Below, piece by piece: positions 8,060 to 16,345 of a stretch of 27,136 nucleotides of DNA (the first letter of the stretch is position 1; every line of letters starts with the position of its first letter). The DNA lies in contig JAYVIQ010000114.1 of the NCBI GenBank assembly GCA_043770215.1, positions 1 through 27,136 on the forward strand, read 5' to 3'. The notes beneath the pieces were generated by a model. The model worked only from the letters and a program-made list of their open reading frames with translations, searched no databases and had not been told where the DNA came from. Source of the DNA: JAYVIQ01 sp043770215 (GTDB lineage Bacteria; Bacteroidota; Bacteroidia; Cytophagales; JAAEPT01). Made by a program: the position numbers and the translations under genes.

Positions 8060-9985
8060 AATTTGATAACTAAGGTATGAAAATGAATATGCAGCAAAAA
8101 GCATAAATAAAAACTGGTAAAACGCATACTTCCAACTGTTTGTTTCTTTTTTAACAACAGCAAAAGTACTCATACATTGCATTGCAAATACATAAAAAAT
8201 AAGCAGAGATGTTGCTGTAGCAAAACTAAACACTGGTTTACCAGCGGAGTTTAGCTCTTTTTTTAGACGATCTACAATACTTGAGTCTTGATCTGAACCA
8301 ATACTGTAAATACTAGAAATTGTACCCACAAAAACCTCTCTAGCAGCAAAAGAACTTAGCAGAGCTATTCCTATTTTCCAATCATAGCCAAGTGGTTTTA
8401 TAACTGGCTCTATGCTTTTTCCAAGATATCCTAAATAAGAATATTCTAAAGCCACGCTTTCATAGCTAGATTTGGTATATTCTTGTTTTTCTTTTAAAAA
8501 TTTAGCATCATTTGGGCTAAAATAAGATAAAACCCACAAAACTATAGAAATTGCTATAATAATTTTACCCGCTTCGGTAACAAAAGACATTGTTTTTTGA
8601 TATACGTTTAATACTATATTTTTCATGTCTGGGCGTCTAAAAACAGGTAGTTCCAACACCCAATTTGTATTACAAGCAAACTTAAGGTATTTATTAGATA
8701 AATATGAAACCAATAAAGTGGCAAAAGTGCCTAATACATACAACCCCAAAAGAATTGCTCCTTTTGCCCATGCAAAGCTAGAGTTTTGTGGAAACAATAC
8801 TGAAATTAAAATGGTATAAACAGGAAGTCTAGCACTACAGGTCATAAGCGGAGAGGCAAGTATAACAACCAATCTTTCTTTAGGATTGTCTATAATGCGG
8901 GCACTCATAATGGCAGGTATTGCGCAAGCCCAACCAGAGACCAAAGGAATAACGCTATGCCCACTTAAACCAAATTTTCTAAGAAAACGATCTGATAAAA
9001 ATGAAATCCTAGATAAATATCCTGTCTGTTCTAAAACTCCAATTAAAAAAAATAAAATAAATATCTGTGGAATAAAAATCAAAACTCCACCAATACCAGG
9101 TATTACAGCTTTGCATATCAAACTACTAAACCAAGATGTTGGTAAAATACTTTCTGCAAATGAAGTAAGATTACTTACTCCACTATCTATCCAATCCATT
9201 GGAAAACTAGAAACATAAAATAGAGATTGGAAAACCAAAAATAAAGTAAATAAGAATATAATCAGGCCCCAAAAGGGATGTAAAAGAACTCTATCTACTT
9301 TATTGCTATAGTCTAAAAATACATTTACCTCTTTTCCTTCAATGGTATCTGTAAGAATGGAATTTATTAACTGCTTTCTTTTTATGTAATCTTTTTCCCA
9401 ATCAGAAAAATTGGTTTCTTTTATAAGTTTTGTTGCGTAAGTGTTAGTTCCGTTTTCGGTATTTAAAACATCATAAAAACTTCTACAAAATGAGTTAGGA
9501 ACTATAAATCTATTTTCTGAAATACCCTTTTTTAATGCATCTAATCCATCTCCATTTTTAGAATTGATAAAAAAGACTAAACACCCTAATCGGTTCATTA
9601 AAGAATGTGAATCAATTAGTAATTTATTTTCTTTGATTTCATCGCTAAAATTAATAACCACAATTGTTGGCAATTGCAAGTCTGCTACCTGAGAGAATAA
9701 AAGCAAACTATCCATCATTTGCATTCCATTGGCCACAAAAAGAATAGAATCCAGCTCTTTTTTAGCGTTAAGAATTGTATTTCTGGCAATAACTTCTTCA
9801 GGAGATTTAGTCACCAACGTCTGTAAACCTGGTATATCTATTATATTTTTATGCTCAAAAACTCCTTTTTTCTCAGCAACTGTTACTCCTGAATAATTAC
9901 CCGTTTTTTGATTTAATCCTGTCAATTGATTAAATAGTGTACTTTTACCAGAATTTGGTTTACCCACCAAAAGAATGTTACTCAT
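8051..9985 (-). CDS. feoB: Ferrous iron transport protein B
   Basis: Inner-membrane Fe(II) transporter with an N-terminal G domain. The GTPase motifs are clear: G1 GKPNSGKST (residues 8-16), G2 Thr35 in YSGVTV, G3 DIPG (50-53) and G4 NFSD (112-115). From about residue 225 the protein is a polytopic membrane domain with the two FeoB gate regions, including GGVLIFIPQIFILFF and MTCSARLPVYTILI. At 644 aa it is shorter than the enterobacterial protein (about 770 aa) but within the range of compact FeoB proteins. It overlaps feoA by four bases (ATGA-type), so translation is probably coupled in a feoAB operon. Regulation by iron is likely from the family, but no Fur-like box was recognised. Confidence 0.96.
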   Translation of the reverse strand: MSNILLVGKPNSGKSTLFNQLTGLNQKTGNYSGVTVAEKKGVFEHKNIIDIPGLQTLVTKSPEEVIARNTILNAKKELDSILFVANGMQMMDSLLLFSQVADLQLPTIVVINFSDEIKENKLLIDSHSLMNRLGCLVFFINSKNGDGLDALKKGISENRFIVPNSFCRSFYDVLNTENGTNTYATKLIKETNFSDWEKDYIKRKQLINSILTDTIEGKEVNVFLDYSNKVDRVLLHPFWGLIIFLFTLFLVFQSLFYVSSFPMDWIDSGVSNLTSFAESILPTSWFSSLICKAVIPGIGGVLIFIPQIFILFFLIGVLEQTGYLSRISFLSDRFLRKFGLSGHSVIPLVSGWACAIPAIMSARIIDNPKERLVVILASPLMTCSARLPVYTILISVLFPQNSSFAWAKGAILLGLYVLGTFATLLVSYLSNKYLKFACNTNWVLELPVFRRPDMKNIVLNVYQKTMSFVTEAGKIIIAISIVLWVLSYFSPNDAKFLKEKQEYTKSSYESVALEYSYLGYLGKSIEPVIKPLGYDWKIGIALLSSFAAREVFVGTISSIYSIGSDQDSSIVDRLKKELNSAGKPVFSFATATSLLIFYVFAMQCMSTFAVVKKETNSWKYAFYQFLFMLFAAYSFSYLSYQILV

Positions 9986-10185
9986 ACAGCAGAAACCAAT
10001 TCTAATTTTAAAAAATCTTCTTTCCTTAAACTTAGTTTCTTTTGCATAACTGTAAGCAATACAAGTCCAGAATTAGATGGACAATAATTCAACTCTACCA
10101 ATGTTCCAACAGAAATGTTATAACCCAACAAAAACAACCTAAACTCGTCACTACCAAATATATTAGAAATTCGTAAACTTGCCAT
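9982..10185 (-). CDS. feoA: Ferrous iron transport protein A
   Basis: Small (67 aa) SH3-like cytoplasmic protein that partners FeoB. The fold-defining stretch FRLFLLGYNISVGTLVEL and the later NSGLVLLTVMQKKLSLRKED fit the FeoA domain. Its end overlaps feoB by four bases, which together with size and sequence makes the identification firm. It is the first gene of the feoAB transcription unit. The only upstream promoter candidate is a TATTTTTG on this strand at 10338-10345. Confidence 0.88.
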   Translation of the reverse strand: MASLRISNIFGSDEFRLFLLGYNISVGTLVELNYCPSNSGLVLLTVMQKKLSLRKEDFLKLELVSAV

Positions 10186-10337
10186 TTATGTATTTTACCT
10201 GTTGTTTAGCTTTTATACATCTTGTAAGAAATTTTGTTAAAAACACCTAGAATTCCTAATGTAATCAAGATTTAATCAGAGCGTTAATAGAATATGAAAT
10301 TACAAATCAATTTCTATAACTCATCCATTTTAGGATA

Positions 10338-10345
10338 CAAAAATA
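10338..10345 (-). promoter_or_regulatory. Candidate -7 promoter element for feoAB
   Basis: Read on the minus strand, this is TATTTTTG, an exact TAnnTTTG match about 150 bases upstream of feoA. No clear -33 TTG is seen at the right spacing. In AT-rich DNA such a match can be chance. Confidence 0.25.
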
Positions 10346-10405
10346 AGTCTTTTATGGAATAATTCTAAACAGTATTGCGGTTATGTACTTTAAACTTGAA
10401 ACAGC

Positions 10406-10423
10406 ATCACTAGTTGTAGTGAT
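10406..10423 (-). other. Hairpin immediately downstream of fabH
   Basis: ATCACTA (10406-10412), loop GTTG, TAGTGAT (10417-10423): a perfect 7-bp stem starting one base after the fabH stop. No T-tract follows on the minus strand, so it is either a 3'-end stabiliser or a poor terminator rather than a classic rho-independent one. Confidence 0.4.
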
Positions 10424-10424
10424 A

Positions 10425-11417
10425 TTAATACTCAATTAAGGTAGCTCCCCACACAAATCCACTTCCAAAAGCAGCCAAACACAACAAATCACCTCTGCAC
10501 AATCTATTTTGTTCAATAGCTTCGCTTAAAGCAATAGGAATAGAGGCAGCTGTGGTATTTCCGTATTTTTGAATATTATTAAAAACCTGATTATCAGATA
10601 AACCAAGTCTTTTTTGAACAAACTCTGAGATTCTTAAATTTGCTTGGTGAGGAATTAGTAAATCTATATCTTTTGGTTCTTTATTTTCTAATTTTAATAC
10701 TTCCAATATAACTTCAGGAAATTTTGTACAAGCCATTTTAAAAACATTTTGTCCATTCATATAAGGATGAAAAGCCCCATTTTCTACCATTTCTAATGAA
10801 TATGGTTCTTTTAGGGAACTCCCTGGGTGTTGGCAATACAATTCTTCTGCTAGTTCTCCGTCTGAATACACTTTTGTAACTTTTACTCCAGACAAAGTAT
10901 TTGTAGCTGATAATATCATTGCTCCCGCTCCATCGCCAAAAAGAACAGAAATATGCCTTCCTTTATCTGAAAAATCCAACAGGTTAGATTGTATTTCTGA
11001 ACCTACCACCAATACATTTTTGTAGGTACCTGATTCTATGTATTGCTGTGCTATACTAATTGCATAAATAAAACCCGCACACTGCATACGTATATCCAAT
11101 GCTGCACAATTTTTCAAACCTAATTTTCTTTGTAATAATACACCAGAACCAGGAAAATTATACTCAGGGCTTAAGGTTGCAAAAACAATAAAGTCTAGCT
11201 CTTCTTTTTGTAAATTAGCATTGTTCAATGCTTTAAGGCTAGCTTCATACGCCATGGAAGAAACAGTATCTGTTCCTGGCTCAAAATACCTTCTCTCCTC
11301 TATACCAGATCTTTCTTTTATCCAAGCATCACTAGTATTAATGCGTTTCTCAAGATCTATATTTGTAACTACGTTCTTGGGTACGTAGTGCCCTACTCCA
11401 CTTATTTTGGCTTTCAT
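10425..11417 (-). CDS. fabH: 3-oxoacyl-ACP synthase III (KAS III / FabH family)
   Basis: Thiolase-fold condensing enzyme that normally joins acetyl-CoA (or another acyl-CoA) to malonyl-ACP to start fatty acid synthesis. The length (330 aa) is typical. The catalytic triad is visible: Cys113 (DIRMQCAGFIYA), His257 (LIPHQANLRI) and Asn287 (KYGNTTAASIP). The glycine-rich C-terminus AAFGSGFVWGATLI is also canonical. The gene is not next to plsX, rpmF or other fatty-acid genes, so it may be a secondary FabH with a special primer substrate. The sequence alone does not settle this. It lies downstream of sbtA-sbtB on the same strand, separated by a 228-base region with competing inverted repeats. Confidence 0.92.
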   Translation of the reverse strand: MKAKISGVGHYVPKNVVTNIDLEKRINTSDAWIKERSGIEERRYFEPGTDTVSSMAYEASLKALNNANLQKEELDFIVFATLSPEYNFPGSGVLLQRKLGLKNCAALDIRMQCAGFIYAISIAQQYIESGTYKNVLVVGSEIQSNLLDFSDKGRHISVLFGDGAGAMILSATNTLSGVKVTKVYSDGELAEELYCQHPGSSLKEPYSLEMVENGAFHPYMNGQNVFKMACTKFPEVILEVLKLENKEPKDIDLLIPHQANLRISEFVQKRLGLSDNQVFNNIQKYGNTTAASIPIALSEAIEQNRLCRGDLLCLAAFGSGFVWGATLIEY

Positions 11418-11527
11418 TCTATTTTTCTAAATCTTTTGAATCTAGCAACACAATTCCATTTACAATACGCATTACATTTAAATATTTCTATTGGTTAGAA
11501 GAAAAATTAAAAGTATACGTTTTACCT

Positions 11528-11629
11528 TCACTTGTAAAATTAAACCTATTATAAACAGTATGCACCATTTACACCTATTCTATTAGTTTACAAGTGATTA
11601 ATTAAAGTTTATGAATTGCTGTAAACTTT
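11528..11629 (-). promoter_or_regulatory. Competing inverted repeats in the sbtB-fabH intergenic region
   Basis: Within the 228-base gap (11418-11645) four arms can pair in alternative ways. TCACTTGTAAA (11528-11538) is a perfect 11-bp complement of TTTACAAGTGA (11587-11597). AGTTTACA (11585-11592) complements TGTAAACT (11620-11627). AAAGTTTA (11604-11611) complements TAAACTTT (11622-11629). In the minus-strand transcript two hairpins could form together, or the middle arms could pair with each other instead. This is the topology of an attenuator or switch, but it could also be a set of operators sharing TGTAAA half-sites. No coding frame or exact TAnnTTTG box was found in the gap. Confidence 0.4.
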
Positions 11630-11645
11630 TATATAAACAAACTTC

Positions 11646-11957
11646 TTATCTGTGATACATTTCTATATTAGAAATATTAGTCACAAAACAAGCACCTGAA
11701 TAATTCCTTAAAACCGAACCAACTGCATTTAGAATTTGTTTAGACAATACCTCAGTACAAACAACAAACAACATAGAGTTATCTGTGTTTCTGGTATTTG
11801 GATTCTTTTCTTTTACACTAGATTCACCTCTACTTGTCACAGGACCCACAATAGTATATCCTTTCACACCTTCTTCAACCAATATGTTTACCAATTCGTT
11901 AAGCATTATTGTTTCTATAATAATGTCAACTTTCACAAGATTATTTTCTAAGTTCAT
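11646..11957 (-). CDS. PII-like regulator next to the SbtA transporter (SbtB-like)
   Basis: A 103-aa protein with ferredoxin-like PII architecture: an N-terminal beta strand VKVDIIIETIMLNELVNILVEEGVKGYTIVGPVTSRGE, a short T-loop-like segment, then SMLFVVCTEVLSKQILNAVGSVLRNYSGACFVTNISNIEMYHR. It begins 14 bases after the sbtA stop on the same strand, the arrangement of cyanobacterial sbtA-sbtB. There SbtB binds adenine nucleotides (cAMP, AMP, ADP) and controls bicarbonate uptake. The chain ends at MYHR and shows no C-terminal redox-loop motif (CGPxGC) of the kind described in cyanobacterial SbtB. Family assignment rests on fold pattern, size and neighbour. Confidence 0.8.
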   Translation of the reverse strand: MNLENNLVKVDIIIETIMLNELVNILVEEGVKGYTIVGPVTSRGESSVKEKNPNTRNTDNSMLFVVCTEVLSKQILNAVGSVLRNYSGACFVTNISNIEMYHR

Positions 11958-11971
11958 ATTTTTTTATTTAA

Positions 11972-12949
11972 TTATTTTACCAAAAGTTGAATCACATAAT
12001 AGTATAATGGTATTCCTACAATAACATTAAAAGGAAACACCAATCCTAAAGCTACAGGTACAGTATACACTGGATTTGAGGTAGGAATTGCCAAACGCAT
12101 GGCTGCAGGTACTGCAATGTAAGATGCACTAGCACAAAGTATAGTAAACAACATACAGTCTCCTACACCTAAATTTAAAACATATACAGAAATTAAAATA
12201 CCTAAGGTGGCATTAAAAAGAGGGAAAAGTATACTAAATGCTATCAAAAACCCGACGTTCTTGTTTAACTTTTTTAATCGTTGGTAAGCTTCTATACCAG
12301 AATCTAACAAATAAAACGCCAACATACCTTTAAAAATACCTTCCCATGGAGCCATATCTTTGTGCCCTTTTTCTCCTGCTAAATATCCAATCACCAAAGC
12401 TCCAATAATTAATACTATAGATCCGTTAAAAAAAGAATCGTGCAAAATTTCTTTCCATTTGATTTCTTTTTTGGCACCATCTCCTTTTTTGTAAAACAAA
12501 TTATAAAAAATTACCCCAATAATAATTGCAGGACTCTCCATAATTGCTAAACCAGCAACCATATGCCCTCCGAACACAATTTTTTGACTTTCTAGAAATG
12601 AAACTGCTGTTATAAATGTAACAGCACTTACAGAACCAAAAGTAGCGGCCATTGCAGCTGCATCAGCTACTTCAAATTTGTTTTTTAAGATAAAAAAGGC
12701 AATGATAGGCACCAATGAAGCCATTATAAAGCACGCTCCTAAAACAGAAGCTATATCTATTGTAAAACTACTATGATACAACTCATACCCTCCATGCAAC
12801 CCTATAATCATTAACAAATACAAAGAAAACAACTTGGGCAGGGGGGCAGGTATATGCAAATCACTTTTAGCCATACTTGCCATTATTCCTAAAAAAAAGA
12901 ATAAAACAGGGGCTGATAATAGATTTCCTAAAATTACTGAAATGTCCAT
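11972..12949 (-). CDS. SbtA-family sodium-dependent bicarbonate transporter (permease)
   Basis: A polytopic inner-membrane protein of 325 aa made of two similar halves. The first half includes ILGNLLSAPVLFFFLGIMASMAKSDLHIP and AAAMAATFGSVSAVTFITAVSFLE. The second includes GILISVYVLNLGVGDCMLFTILCASASYIAVPAAMRLAIPTSNPVYTVPVALGLVFPFN. These are characteristic SbtA (former DUF897) segments. The family imports bicarbonate with sodium. Non-cyanobacterial members are mostly uncharacterised, so the substrate is inferred. The ATG at 12949 (MDISVILGN) is preferred to an in-frame TTG at 12970. It is the first gene of an sbtA-sbtB unit and is divergent from leuS. Confidence 0.88.
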   Translation of the reverse strand: MDISVILGNLLSAPVLFFFLGIMASMAKSDLHIPAPLPKLFSLYLLMIIGLHGGYELYHSSFTIDIASVLGACFIMASLVPIIAFFILKNKFEVADAAAMAATFGSVSAVTFITAVSFLESQKIVFGGHMVAGLAIMESPAIIIGVIFYNLFYKKGDGAKKEIKWKEILHDSFFNGSIVLIIGALVIGYLAGEKGHKDMAPWEGIFKGMLAFYLLDSGIEAYQRLKKLNKNVGFLIAFSILFPLFNATLGILISVYVLNLGVGDCMLFTILCASASYIAVPAAMRLAIPTSNPVYTVPVALGLVFPFNVIVGIPLYYYVIQLLVK

Positions 12950-13151
12950 AATTAAATATTTTAAGCTCAAAAATCAAATGCAAATATGAAACGTTTCTGA
13001 ATTTGGAAATTTGTATACTTGCCACTAATGTAGCAGTTTTTTTAATGAAATTAAAAACCTCCTTTTTTTAAGTTTTAAACACTTAAAGGTATTGGCTTTG
13101 CAGTTTGCTAGTAAAAAGTTAATTTTATGAACGATTAAAGAAAAGAATCAA

Positions 13152-16067
13152 ATGTCTGAATACAATTTTATAGAAATTGAAAAAAAATGGCAAGCTTATT
13201 GGAGAGCAAACCGAAGTTTTGAAACATTAGAAAACACAACATTACCAAAATTTTATGCTTTAGACATGTTTCCGTATCCATCTGGTGCAGGCTTACATGT
13301 TGGTCATCCATTGGGATATATTGCTTCTGACATTGTTTCTAGATACAAAAGGCATCAAGGATTCAATGTTTTACACCCTATGGGTTTTGATTCTTTTGGA
13401 TTACCCGCAGAACAATATGCTGTACAAACTGGGCAACACCCAAAAGATACTACTAAAGAAAACATTGCTAGATATAAAGAACAGTTAGACAATCTTGGTT
13501 TTTCGTTTGATTGGGAAAGAGAAGTTTGGACTTCAGAACCTGAGTATTACCGTTGGACACAGTGGATTTTCCTTCAATTGTTTGATTGTTGGTATGATCA
13601 TTCAATCCAGAAAGCAAGAAGAATAGCAGAATTAGAAGTTATTTTTGAAAAAGAAGGTACAATTGGTATTCATTGCGCAAAAGCAGACGAAAGCAAATTG
13701 TATTCTGCTTTAGAATGGAACTTACTTACTAGAAAAGAAAAAGATTTGGCTTTACTAGATTACAGATTAGCTTTCATTTCAGAACAACTAGTAAATTGGT
13801 GCCCTGAGTTAGGAACAGTTTTAGCTAACGATGAGGTTATCAATGGATTATCTGAAAGAGGTGGCTACCCAGTAGAAAGAAAGCAAATGAAGCAGTGGTC
13901 TCTGAGAATAACTGCATATGCAGAGCGTTTGCTAACTGGACTAGATAACCTAGAGTGGCAAGATTCACTTAAAGAAATGCAACGCAACTGGATAGGTAAA
14001 TCAGTTGGGTGCTCTCTAAAATTTAAAGTTGAAAATTTAGCTTTAGAACTAGAAGTTTTTACAACAAGAATAGATACTGCTTTTGGGGTTACATATCTTA
14101 GCTTAGCTCCTGAACATGAATTAATTGCACAGTTAACTACCCTAGAACAAGAAAAAAAGGTTCTTGAATATGTTGCTTTTGCAAAAAATAGATCCGAAAG
14201 AGAGCGTTTGGCAGATGTTAAAACCGTAAGCGGTGTTTTTACAGGAGCTTATGCAATAAACCCTTTGAATGGTAAAAAAGTACCTATTTGGGTGGCAGAC
14301 TATGTTTTGGCAGGATATGGAACGGGTGTAGTTATGGCGGTACCTTCTTCTGATGAACGAGATTATAAATTTGCAACTCATTTTGGTTTAGAAGTTATTC
14401 ATGTGCAAACGGGAGATAAAACAGACATTACCAAAGAAGATTTTGATGCCAAAGCCGGAACAATGATTAACTCTGGATTTTTAGATGGGCTATCAGTAAA
14501 AGCAGCCATTCAAAAAGCAATTGGGTTTGTTGAATCAAATAATCTTGGCAAATCAAAAGTAAATTTTAGAATTAGAGATGCTGTATTTAGCAGACAACGT
14601 TATTGGGGTGAGCCTATTCCTATTTATTATGTAGATGGAGTTCCTTACCCAATGAAAACAGAAGATTTACCACTTATTTTACCAGAAATTAGTGATTTTA
14701 AGCCTACAGAAACGGGTGAACCACCTCTTGGTAGAGCTAAAAACTGGGTAACAAAAGAAGGCAATCCAATAGAACTAAATACTATGCCTGGTTGGGCGGG
14801 GTCTAGCTGGTATTTTCTTAGGTATATGGACCCAAAAAATACAGGCGAGTTCGTTTCAAAAAAATCACTTGATTATTGGCAAAATATAGATTTATATTTG
14901 GGTGGTGCAGAACATGCTACTGGTCACCTACTCTATTCTAGATTTTGGAACAAATTTCTTTTTGACCTTGGATTGGTTCCAGACCAAGAAGTCTTTAAGA
15001 AATTAGTAAACCAAGGCATGATTCAGGGAAGAAGTAATTTTGTTTTTAGAGTAATTGTTGAAAAATCTAAAGTTAAAAATCCAGTTTTCATAAGCAAAAA
15101 TTGGATTGATAAGCTCAACATTGATAACGCTTCAGAAGATTTCTTTTCAATATTAAGTAACAAACTTAAAAGTGTTTTTTATGATTTTAATGAAGATTGG
15201 GGATTCCAAACTATTCCGATTCATGTGGACGTTAATATCGTGAATAACGATATTCTTGATATCGAAGCTTTCAAAAATTGGCGCGAAGAATATAAAAACG
15301 CAGAATTCATATTAGAAGACGGTTCTCTGTACTCAAATCTTAATACTAAAAACTCAAACTATGTTTGTAGTTTTGAAGTAGAAAAAATGTCTAAATCTAA
15401 ATACAATGTTGTAAATCCAGATACCATTGTAGCCAAATATGGTGCAGATACCCTGCGTATGTACGAAATGTTTTTAGGTCCATTAGAACAATCAAAACCA
15501 TGGAATACAAATGGGATAGATGGTGTATATAAATTTTTGCGTAAGTTTTGGAGATTGGTTTATTCAGATACTGGCGAATATTTAGTTACAGAAACTAAAG
15601 CATCTGACAAAGAAATGAAAGTCTTACACACTACCATCAAAAAAATTAGTGATGATATAGAGCGTTTGTCTCTAAACACATCTATTAGCAACTTTATGAT
15701 TTGTGTAAATGAGCTTACAACACTAAAAACCACTTCTAAAGAAGTCTTAGAGCCGTTGTTGGTGCTTTTATCTCCTTTTGCACCGCATTTTACAGAAGAA
15801 TTATGGTCTAAACTAGGGCATAACTACAGCATTTCTAGAGTTTCTTGGCCTAAATTTGAAGCCAGCTTTTTAGTAGAGAGTGCTTTTGATTATCCTATTT
15901 CTATTAATGGTAAGGTAAGAGACAAAATGTCTTTCCCTCTTGATAAAAACACTAAAGAAATAGAATCTGAGGTCTTATCTAACGAAATAGTTAAAAAATG
16001 GCTCGAGGGAAATGCCCCTAAAAAAGTAATTATTGTTCCTGGAAAGATTGTAAATATTGTTGTATAA
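13152..16067 (+). CDS. leuS: Leucyl-tRNA synthetase
   Basis: Class I aminoacyl-tRNA synthetase that charges tRNA-Leu. The HIGH motif is HVGH at residues 49-52 (YPSGAGLHVGHPLGY) and the KMSKS motif is intact at 745-749. The CP1 editing domain spans roughly residues 230-430 and includes the TRIDTAFGVTYL and GTGVVMAVPSSDERD signatures. Two insertions are typical of Bacteroidota enzymes: one after the HIGH half (about residues 150-215) and a Leu-specific insert before KMSKS (about 630-740). At 971 aa the length fits that lineage. The C-terminal anticodon-binding and tail domains are complete (INGKVRDKMSFP...GKIVNIVV). It is monocistronic with its own terminator. Confidence 0.97.
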   Translation: MSEYNFIEIEKKWQAYWRANRSFETLENTTLPKFYALDMFPYPSGAGLHVGHPLGYIASDIVSRYKRHQGFNVLHPMGFDSFGLPAEQYAVQTGQHPKDTTKENIARYKEQLDNLGFSFDWEREVWTSEPEYYRWTQWIFLQLFDCWYDHSIQKARRIAELEVIFEKEGTIGIHCAKADESKLYSALEWNLLTRKEKDLALLDYRLAFISEQLVNWCPELGTVLANDEVINGLSERGGYPVERKQMKQWSLRITAYAERLLTGLDNLEWQDSLKEMQRNWIGKSVGCSLKFKVENLALELEVFTTRIDTAFGVTYLSLAPEHELIAQLTTLEQEKKVLEYVAFAKNRSERERLADVKTVSGVFTGAYAINPLNGKKVPIWVADYVLAGYGTGVVMAVPSSDERDYKFATHFGLEVIHVQTGDKTDITKEDFDAKAGTMINSGFLDGLSVKAAIQKAIGFVESNNLGKSKVNFRIRDAVFSRQRYWGEPIPIYYVDGVPYPMKTEDLPLILPEISDFKPTETGEPPLGRAKNWVTKEGNPIELNTMPGWAGSSWYFLRYMDPKNTGEFVSKKSLDYWQNIDLYLGGAEHATGHLLYSRFWNKFLFDLGLVPDQEVFKKLVNQGMIQGRSNFVFRVIVEKSKVKNPVFISKNWIDKLNIDNASEDFFSILSNKLKSVFYDFNEDWGFQTIPIHVDVNIVNNDILDIEAFKNWREEYKNAEFILEDGSLYSNLNTKNSNYVCSFEVEKMSKSKYNVVNPDTIVAKYGADTLRMYEMFLGPLEQSKPWNTNGIDGVYKFLRKFWRLVYSDTGEYLVTETKASDKEMKVLHTTIKKISDDIERLSLNTSISNFMICVNELTTLKTTSKEVLEPLLVLLSPFAPHFTEELWSKLGHNYSISRVSWPKFEASFLVESAFDYPISINGKVRDKMSFPLDKNTKEIESEVLSNEIVKKWLEGNAPKKVIIVPGKIVNIVV

Positions 16068-16071
16068 CTCT

Positions 16072-16101
16072 AAAAAGCCCTTTGAATTAAGGGCTTTTTT
16101 T
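16072..16101 (+). terminator. Rho-independent terminator of leuS
   Basis: An 11-bp perfect stem (AAAAAGCCCTT at 16072-16082, AAGGGCTTTTT at 16089-16099) with a 6-base loop and a T-run, five bases after the leuS stop. Confidence 0.92.
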
Positions 16102-16112
16102 GTAACTTTTTC

Positions 16113-16136
16113 TTTTTGTATTTTTTAATACAAAAA
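16113..16136. repeat. AT-only inverted repeat after the leuS terminator
   Basis: TTTTTGTATT (16113-16122) and AATACAAAAA (16127-16136) are perfectly complementary around a TTTT loop. The stem has one G-C pair, so it is weak as RNA. It may be a degenerate second terminator or simple AT-rich sequence. Confidence 0.35.
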
Positions 16137-16207
16137 AAACTTATACTCAAACAACAAGTAACTTTCAACCCTCTTACACACATTTGATTTACAAAAAAAA
16201 TCAATCA

Positions 16208-16260
16208 GAATTTTTAATATATATTTCCAAACAAATGACATTTTTTGAATTTTTAATATA
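16208..16260 (+). repeat. 14-bp direct repeat upstream of the GH31 gene
   Basis: GAATTTTTAATATA occurs at 16208-16221 and again at 16247-16260, start to start 39 bases, within the promoter region of the GH31 gene (start 16346). No TAnnTTTG box was found in this intergenic stretch, so the pair could be binding sites for a regulator. The low complexity makes chance a real alternative. Confidence 0.4.
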
Positions 16261-16345
16261 ATTATTCGAATTTGTGTACAAAATACTTATTCATTAGGGT
16301 ATAAAATACCTACTTTTAGTTATATTCATTTATAAAGAAGCTATT

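Noticed and set aside
10186..10424. Possible Fur or DtxR-type box upstream of feoA
   Set aside because: Scanned by eye; no GATAATGAT-type or other convincing iron-regulator dyad was found.
11736..12024. Plus-strand open frames opposite the PII-like gene
   Set aside because: They overlap the well-supported minus-strand sbtB-like gene, have no family features and no promoter.
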